Positions 54,066 to 64,000 of a stretch of DNA of 64,000 nucleotides are shown one piece after another. The DNA is taken from positions 1 through 64,000 of the forward strand of contig MPNW01000528.1 of NCBI GenBank assembly GCA_011800805.1, written 5' to 3'. The number at the start of each line of letters is the position of its first letter. Position 1 is the stretch's first letter. Under the pieces are notes generated by a model. That model saw only the letters and a program-made list of their open reading frames with translations, was not told the DNA's origin and did no database searches. The position numbers were made by a program, and so were the translations under genes. This stretch comes from Hirudo medicinalis (taxonomy: Eukaryota; Annelida; Clitellata; Hirudinida; Hirudinidae).

Positions 54066-55808
54066 ATTGAATAACTGGAATTGCTCGTAGTAAATTCGTT
54101 TATAAAGCGAAACAATTAACATCTAATTATAATTCAGCTCAAACTTAATGAAATTGTAGCACTGGGGTGGAACCGCTTTCAAATGCTAGATTGAGCAGCG
54201 GAATTGCAAAATATTAATTTGAATAAATCATTTTTATTACAGTTTATGCTTGCGAATTACATAAGAAAGCAGCTGAAAAACAGGGCATCATCACCAAGAT
54301 GATGAGCTTATTGAATAAATTTGAGATATCTATATTCATAAAAAAGAAAATTATTCAGAATTGTTTTGGCGAAATTCGGATATTAGAGCAAAGAATGGCT
54401 TATTACAGATTTTCATATTTATATCCTTTAAAATCCAATAAAGGCTCGATTAAGAGCTGTTTCAACTGTCTGAGAATTAACGTTCAAAACGTCAGTTTTT
54501 CACAAATTTTTCTTGAGAGATACCTTGGAAAAGAGAACAAAAGAGAAAAAGAGATTGTTATAAAATGTACCGCTTCTACAACCTCAGTTGGAACTTACTC
54601 AAACATTACCGATTACACTGGTATACAATTTTTGAAAGTTGTCTGCTTCAGAGATAAAATTTACTATTTCTTGAGTATTTTGATGTGCTGAATTCAAATA
54701 CATTGAAAACATTTGATTGGCTATTGCTGTTAAGAAATTCACTTTTTTTGGCTGTTTAAGGTTGTTAAACATGATAATAAATCAACAAAAGGGTTGTGTG
54801 AATAAAATTTAATATGAAACATAAAGCAAAGAATTATCGTGAACATATTTTAGCCTGTTCAGTATCAACATGATACTTTTTGGCTTATCTTTCGTATTCA
54901 TAAAATGGAGCATCTCTAGCCAGACTCCAGCAATAGTCTTGAAGCGCTGATGGCCATTTATACTGAAATCGTTTTTCCATTCTTGAAATGTCTTAGTGAA
55001 ATCTCTCGCTCACATCTCCGCAGTTTAGTGGAAAAAAATTGATGAGGACTAATTGGAACCAAATGAAACAATACTACCAGAGAAAAAAAAATCATATTCT
55101 TCCACTTATTCATTGAATGAACATTTCTCATCGCTACGAGGTAATCAGGAACAATAAAACTTTATATTACTAACTCATTAAATATATTATTTTTATTGAT
55201 CAATTTTTTGTGACGAAATGTGACAATGAAGAGGATGAGTAAAAAAAAGGCCAAAATTGCATGACGTCATTTATGGACAGCCCTAGAGAACGCACATGTC
55301 ATTGTCTTTAAAATAAAATAATGTCACGTCAGTTGGGAATGTGCTGACCAATATTTCTCAGATTTTTGAGGACAACAATCTATTTGTGCACCAAACGTTT
55401 AAACACGTTTTAATGTTACGGTTATTAAGATCAAAACTTCGTTCGACCTCCCCAAAATTCTCCCCTAGTTGTAACCTTTATTTGTAATTTCTGCAAGTTT
55501 CCTTTTCCTACAATTTCTCCCTTAAGTCATAGGTGTATTCAAAATGTGGTGCAGGCTGTGCTGTGATCCAGTGGCTTAGCTAGGGAGAGGAGGGGTGCCA
55601 AAATTGGATAGCACATTTGGGGGGCACCAAATTATCAGTTTTACCCCGGGCTAGGAAACCCCCATCTGCACCTCTGTTGCGAACATGACACAATGACTGC
55701 CAGATACGCCATTGAGTTAACCTGTAAAACATTTATGAGAAACCCAGCAGAGGATAACTGAGCATCTTTGTGTCAAAGTTCAAAAGATAAAGCATTCCAA
55801 ATTTGATT
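54066..55808. other. Interval between CHP and CRYZL1-like genes
   Basis: CHP promoter side. A 130-codon frame at 54299-54691 has no recognisable domain. CAGTGGCTTAGCTAGGGA at 55569 looks like one end of a DNA transposon followed by a G-rich stretch, but I found no partner end. No gene is supported. Confidence 0.45.
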
Positions 55809-58800
55809 TTATTCTTTGGATATTGATATAATGGTCTGATCAACCTCATCGATGTCAAGTCCATTTTCAAGAAAATCTTCAAAACTGATGACTTTGGTCT
55901 TGGGGGGTTCTATCATTTGTGATCCCAATTTGCTCACCAAATCTCTTGCTATGTCTGCATGTATGTCAGGATGTTTTGTATGCTGAAGTCAAATTGCTTA
56001 ACTGAAAATGCAACTTAACTTAAAAATTTAATTTAACTTAAAATTGCTCAACGCAAACTCAAAGTGACAAAAGTGATTCTTAAAAGGATACGAAGAAATT
56101 TGCCCTGCGACGTTGGAGCCAAACTCCAGAGATGTTCAAAGAGGAAATTCACTGAAGCCCCAAGCAGGAACAATTGCAATGAATCTGCAGGATCGATCTG
56201 TTTTTATGACAAAGTTTTAATAGAATTACTGTGCAATAAATACCAGTGTTATTTTGGTTCTCAAAATAATTTTAGTTATGATTCTTATTCTAGTTCCAAA
56301 AACAAGTTTTATTCATATTCTAGTTCTCAAAATAATTTAAGTTATAATTCTAATTCTCATGATAATTTTAGTCCTAGAAAATTCATAATTTTAGAATTTA
56401 ACATTTAAATGTAGTTTGATCATTTAAAATTGGAATAATGTTTCATTCATAAAATGTCACTAATAATTTGTAAAAAAGTAAGCATCTCCAAAGAATTGCG
56501 CATTCTGTTCCTTCTTCCACTTGGAACTTCCACTTCATTATTCCACTTAAAGAGAATATTCTTTCAACAAATGCTTGAGAGGTAGGAGCAGAAACAAGAT
56601 CCTCTAGTATTTTGGATATTTTCCTTCTAGTTGATCCAAAATCACAATATAACTTCTTCAATATTGTCACCTTCACAAAGAGATCAGTTGTTTCACTAAT
56701 GTATCTGAATAACTAAGCGTTGCCAATGTGCTAGCTTTAATTTTATTTTGATGTCTAGGAACTGAAACTTTTTAGATGCAATATTAGTTCCACATGCATC
56801 AGTTTGATTCAATGGATCATTAGATTTAATATGTTTATCTAATCCAGCAAGAAACATATTTGCTTCTTTGACAAGGTTAACTAAAGCTGGATGAAAAAGA
56901 TCTCTAACAGACGGATCAAATAAACAGGCTATAACTGGTAATGCATGAAACCAACAGAATTAGGATCCGAAATATATGAGAATCATTTCCTCAAATCCTT
57001 CAGTAGCTGGCGACAAAGTGTCCTAGAAGCACCAGATTGTTGTAAATGACATTCCAAATTTAAAAGTGATAGCACTACATTTGATAATGACGTGGCATCA
57101 CTTTGCAGTAAAAGGTTCCAGTAAATGGTATTCTAATGATCATGTGTGTATCTCTTCAGGATGTGTCCACCTCACTTGCCAAAAAAGTATTGATACCTAG
57201 ATTGAAATCAGACATGCTTTGCAACTTACTAATACCAATTTTATCCATCTTTTTATTTTCCATTCATTTTAAATTCTTCAAATTCAACTTTATGTAATCG
57301 ACTCAAGTGAGTAATTTAGTTTTTTTACCAGTTACTTATGATTCACTTTTTTTTTAAACTCAGTCAACAACCTCACATATACTTTTTCTAATCTTTCCAT
57401 TGTATTCAAAATAGCACCAAATACTGCTCTCCTTTTTTCTGCCAGCGAGATGAAATAACGAAGCCGTGTTTATTCGCCCGCACAATCAATTGGAAGGAAG
57501 TTTCATCATGGACTTATTTTTATTTTTTGTACATCCATTACATAACCAGATGATTAGGAAGGATGAAAATGTTCATTCCTATTCTTATTCTAGTTAACTA
57601 ATAGGTACAAATTTATTTCAAATTTTTATTTTAATACAAATCTAATTTTAGTTATAGTCCAAGAAAATATTACTGATAAATGACTAATGGTGTACTAAGT
57701 ATGTTTGACATTTCTGTTTGCAGGTTATATAAATATTTCCTTTTTCAGTGACATAATTCCAACCAAGTCTTAATTAAGACATTTGTGGGTTAATAACATG
57801 TTTCACCTGGAGCAATGGATTGCTTGTGATCCATCTTCCATTGGATGCTAGACAGGATATTATTTCAAGCTTCAGTGGCTTCCATGAAGAAGTGTCATCC
57901 TTTGCTACCAGGGAATCTTCCTCATTTGAAAACAACTTCACTGGAAAGAAGGAAGATTTCGCTCAGTGAAACTGAAGGAAAATGTGTGATAAAGAAAGTG
58001 TTGGTAATAGATAAATGCTGCAGCAATAGCATGCACTTTGAGTGAAAATGATGCATATTGGTTGCTCAATTTCAATCCGTCTCAGAGGGAATTTGAATGA
58101 TGTCAAACTTAAAGCAAAAATACTATTTAAAAGTGTTATGCATGTTTTGTTAGTAGATGTTAATTCCCTTACATATACTTATTTATATTTGATAAATTAT
58201 TTTGACAGAATTTTAAAATTTACAAAAGCTTTATTTCCACCTCCATTATCAATGATTACATTTGCTCCAAGTCCACCAGTCTCCTTGATAACAATGCTAG
58301 AAAGGTTGCCTGATAAACTCTCCATCTCAATAACATGATCTGATTGAATTAAAAAAAAAAGAATAATTTGAGAAAAATAATTTCAATTGAAGAAATTTCA
58401 ACCAGGAGGATGAGAAAGATTTTCAAGGTAGAGTTTGTCATCTTTTGATGCCACAGCTAAAACCTGAAAATACAGCTGACATTAAAATTCAATAAAAGTG
58501 AATTTAGCTCATTTATTTAAAAAAATAAGAAATTTCATAAAATAAATACCTCATGTTTTTCAAACTCAAAATAACTGGACAAATGTCAAAATAAATGAAA
58601 AATAGGCACTACAGGATAATGAATTGAGAATGAAGTTCATGAAGTAAAAATTACTTTTGCCCCCCAAATTTTGGCTAACTGCACACACAGACTCCCCATT
58701 GCTGATGTCGCATCAAGAATGAGAATTGTGTCAAAAATGCTGATCTTAGCAAGGTACTGCAGAGCATAAAAGGCCTTCATGCCAGCACCAATAGTAGCAA

Positions 58801-59856
58801 CTACCTGCATCAAATCCACATTCCTCGGAAGAACGACTGCAAATATATATCGTTCAATTCAAAATTACTAAAATACTAACACCTGAAAGTTTATCATATA
58901 CATATCTTTGATCATGGAATATCTAAGCTTCACAATAAGCAATGCTAAATATTAAGTTTGAACGACTACATGATGCACAGATAAGCAGGGCTGCCAACAG
59001 AAATTTCAGGCCCGCAAACCAAGAATTTATTTACTCCCCAAAATTTTCATTTTGACATTTTGAGGACACTGCCCCCAGTAGCTGATGTGCACACTTATAA
59101 GCAACCAAGTTGTCAATTTGGTAATGGAAAAGCAAAAAAAAGCTTATGATTATAATATTTTAAGAGCCAGGCAGGCCCCTGGGCAATGCCTCCCCTCTGG
59201 TGACCCATAAGATAAGCCAACCATTATGAACTAATTAAAAACTAAAAAGTTACGACAAAAATAAGGATCATGTTAATGTTATTTGTAAAGATGACATAGC
59301 ATAGAACATTACTTAAATTTTTGAAACATTCGAAGCAAAGTAAGCTGCATGTTTGAAATATATATGATTTGTCCTGCAACTCATTATTTTATTTAAAAAA
59401 ATAATATTTAAAGTGAAACAATTGGCACGTGGTTGATACAAAAAGCAAGACAAATACCTGCATCGAAATCATTCACAATGCAATAAATTGCACAACCACT
59501 TCTTGTTGAATCCAAAGGTATAAAGCCTAAAACATAAATCATGGTAAACCGTGCCTTGCCAAAATGTATGTACTTACCAAAATGTTATGTACTTACCAAC
59601 CACAAAGTCTTTTGCTTTTATGGTTATAACATTGAGTCCTACATCAATTACTTCACCCGTGACACAAGAGGATGGTGAAAGAGCAAAATTCTGAACTCTT
59701 GAAAGCAAATCTATCATGACATCCTGTAATTTAAAAGATAACCATTGCAGAATAATTATTTAACTTTAAAACCGGTCATCTTACCTGTTGAATTTTGTAA
59801 ATGTTGCAAGCAGAAACTTTCACCAGAATTTCGTGGGCATTGAGAATGGCTTGCTC
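55809..59856 (-). CDS. CRYZL1: CRYZL1-like quinone oxidoreductase (zeta-crystallin-like), 5' exon missing
   Basis: An MDR-family, probably NADPH-binding oxidoreductase relative. Exons: 59856-59785, 59723-59597, 59526-59458, 58836-58655, 58463-58403, 58339-58224, 57935-57807, 56197-56069, 55982-55809. Blocks follow human CRYZL1 in order: VKVSACNIYKIQQ, VTGEVIDVGLNV, AFYALQYLAKISIFDTILI with the Rossmann-type DATSAMGSLCVQLAK, KETGGLGANVIIDNGG, SNGRWITSNPLLQIDPADSL, LLGASVNFLFEHLWSL, and an end DLVSKLGSQMIEP. The donor of the eighth exon (TTTT|GTCACT) is weak. The first exon, with the start codon, was not found between 59857 and 61385. A degenerate hAT element lies in the intron at 56198-57806. 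Confidence 0.85.
56440..57440 (-). pseudogene. Degenerate BED-hAT transposase in CRYZL1 intron
   Basis: On the minus strand a BED-finger-like start (SSIWCYFEYNGKIRKSICEV) lies near 57440-57380. A hAT C-terminal block, ILEDLVSAPTSQAFVERIFS, lies near 56600-56540. Many stops lie between. Order and distance fit a small decayed hAT element in the same orientation as the host gene. Terminal repeats were not located. Confidence 0.6.
57530..57563 (-). repeat. SINE family 1 body fragment
   Basis: ACATCCATTACATAACCAGA then TGATTAGGA match the body of the SINE at 10294-10425 (ACATCCATTACGTAACTAAA then TGATTAGGA). The tRNA-like head is absent. Confidence 0.5.
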
Positions 59857-61385
59857 CTAAGGAGCCGAACTTAAAATTAGTTCCTCCGAATCAATTTAAT
59901 TTGTAATGGTATTAATATAATGCTACTTCCCTTTTAAATATGTATTCAAATTTGCAAATGATATGAAAGTCAGTAGGAACATAAGAAAGGGGATATTGAT
60001 GAATTTCAGACAGATCTCAGCAAGTTGTTATGTGAAGGGTGGAAAACCAGCAAAGCAATGAGCAGAAGCAAACAAGGTACTTATATTGATAAAGAGAACA
60101 GTAGTCATCAGAGAGAAAAGCATCATATTGAATTTTTATAAAGCATTGTGAGTCTGGTGTACTGCATATTCATATGGAACCCCCATTGGGAAAAATATAT
60201 TGGAACTTTTTAAAGAATATAGAGAACAGCAATAAGGATGATTAAAGGACTGGACAAATTGAGTTATGAGGAGATATTAGGATGTCGTAAACTGACAAAT
60301 CTAGAAGGAAAGAGAATCAGGGTGACCTCTTAGAAACGTTCAAGATATTAACAGGAAGAGAAGATTGATCATCTGAACGTTTCTTTGAGACCACCTTAAG
60401 CAGTTCCACAAAAAATCACGGATGTAAGTTGTACAGGAACGCAACGAGTGGTTAGCCCAAGGAACAAGCTAGATGAAGATAGTCCTATTGAGATTCGGTG
60501 ACACTAATTAAAATAGGTCATTCGAAATTTTGATATTAAGTCAACAAGACTTTATCATGTAATCATATAAACCTCGCAACTGGAGGATGTGTAGCTGCGG
60601 TGACCCCCCTCGTAACTGCCGACAATTGCTTTGTTTTTAATCATGTTCTCATAAACTCCTGTTTGCTGGATCACGTGGCTTCTCTTTTACTTTTAATACC
60701 TAGGAGTTCCAAATACCAAATTCTAAATTCAGAATTTTTTCTGATTCCATAGTTATAAATTGCAATCAAAATCTAATAATAAACCATAATTACAGTTACG
60801 TTTATAAAATTCAAAGCAATCTCATAAAAATTCAATGAATGATGGAAGATTCCCAAGTGGAGCCTGAACAAACCTGAGAATGTTTACAGCTGTTACATTC
60901 GAAATAAATGTCAAATTGTTATATCTGTGGACACTCACCTTCGTTATTCCCCCCCCCGCATTCGTTTCAGTCGCATCGTACGAATAATCCGTATTTTCAC
61001 CTCTTAATTATTTCACAAGAACGGAGGGCCCTATTTGCCACAGCCTAAATCACTCGTCAACTCGATGTGCCGCATATAGCTCCCACCCCAAACCGAAAAA
61101 TTGGGAGATGTCGACATTTAATACCGCACTCCTAAATAACTTAATCCAATCTCAAAAAAGTAGATCTAAACATTCGATTAAATCTACATTTAATTTCGTT
61201 CCACTCACAAAAAGAAAACATGCTAAAGCGCCAAATCACAATTATGAAAGTGAAAAATATTAAATGGCACAAACTAATTAATTTTTGACAGTTCAAACAA
61301 TCACAAAACATGTAAGAAAAATCAAATTGCTATAAACAAATATGACAAACCACCATCACAATTACTGCTACTGTTATCTATACAA
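59857..61385. other. Interval between CRYZL1 exon and acetyltransferase gene
   Basis: Should contain the first exon of the CRYZL1-like gene and the 3' end of the acetyltransferase. It holds a LINE fragment (59960-60560) and otherwise AT-rich sequence. A stretch at 60870-60950 (minus) reads FVQAPLGNLPSF in one frame, but I could not tie it to the gene. Confidence 0.4.
59960..60560 (+). mobile_element. Degenerate CR1-like LINE 3' fragment
   Basis: Plus-strand frames, broken by stops and frameshifts, give WNPHWEK, LFKRIQRTAIRMIKGLDKL, SYEEILGCRKLTNLEGKRIR, GDLLETFKILTGRED. This is the familiar C-terminal end of a CR1-type reverse transcriptase (…IQRRATKMIPGL…LSYEERL…RGDLI…). The 3' part is shared with the copy at 51440-51810. 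Confidence 0.8.
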
Positions 61386-63929
<2,544 letters not shown>

Positions 63930-64000
63930 TGGTAATTAGTATATATTCCTTTGGCTTTCTAGCGTTACCTGAAATGCGATTTCATAATTAAGCAAACGTC
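63930..64000. other. Upstream edge of the acetyltransferase gene
   Basis: Only 71 bases remain before the window ends. If the gene has further 5' exons (PHD fingers), they lie outside. Confidence 0.5.

Noticed and set aside
58987..59215. A short DNA transposon starting CAGGGCTGCCAAC with AGATAAG flanks
   Set aside because: The right end does not form an inverted repeat with the left, so the flanking match may be chance; it lies in a CRYZL1 intron.

Overview
The window is animal nuclear DNA: AT-rich, with intron-bearing genes, short GT-AG introns (many of 60-100 bp), microsatellites, SINEs, LINE 3' ends and hAT-type DNA transposons. Muscle calponin, an aminergic GPCR and NK1-class homeobox genes point to a bilaterian invertebrate. 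The sequence alone does not fix the phylum. The assembly is a draft: N runs or single Ns stand at 26516-26561, 30615, 35341 and 52405.

Layout. 1-3500: repeats, including a 1.14-kb hAT-type element with an 8-bp target-site duplication (TSD). 3502-11903 (+): a complete 24-exon ANKFY1/Rabankyrin-5 gene (BTB, ankyrin repeats, FYVE). 12634-14925 (-): an unrecognised Ser/Lys-rich protein. 16539-18114 (-): complete class I fructose-bisphosphate aldolase in 7 exons. 19712-20989 (+): a calponin/transgelin-type gene with one apparent frameshift. 22737-22860 (+): a possible orphan first exon. 25169-35340: two tandem NK1 (slouch/NKX1) homeobox genes broken by contig joins, with a 1.45-kb hAT element between pieces. 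39299-41127 (+): an amine-type GPCR. 43717-48827 (-): a RILP-like Rab effector. 50770-54065 (-): a calcineurin B homologous protein (CHP). 55809-59856 (-): a CRYZL1-like quinone oxidoreductase missing its first exon. 61386-63929 (-): a KAT6-type MYST histone acetyltransferase.

The genes are unrelated housekeeping and developmental loci, not an operon or a defence system. Two of them (ANKFY1 and the RILP-like gene) are Rab-linked endosomal effectors, but nothing in the sequence shows that they act together.

The most useful observation concerns the NK1 region. The scaffold pieces 26562-30614 and 30616-35340 appear to be in the wrong order. Exchanging them restores two intact homeobox genes and joins two (AAT)n ends. 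The two homeoboxes are identical at the DNA level while everything around them differs. Other points: a tRNA-derived SINE with a 12-bp TSD, a second SINE family sharing its 3' tail with a LINE, a possible 66-bp in-frame GC-AG intron in the acetyltransferase, a GPCR lacking the conserved TM6 proline, and a duplicated exon-intron fragment upstream of the RILP-like gene.
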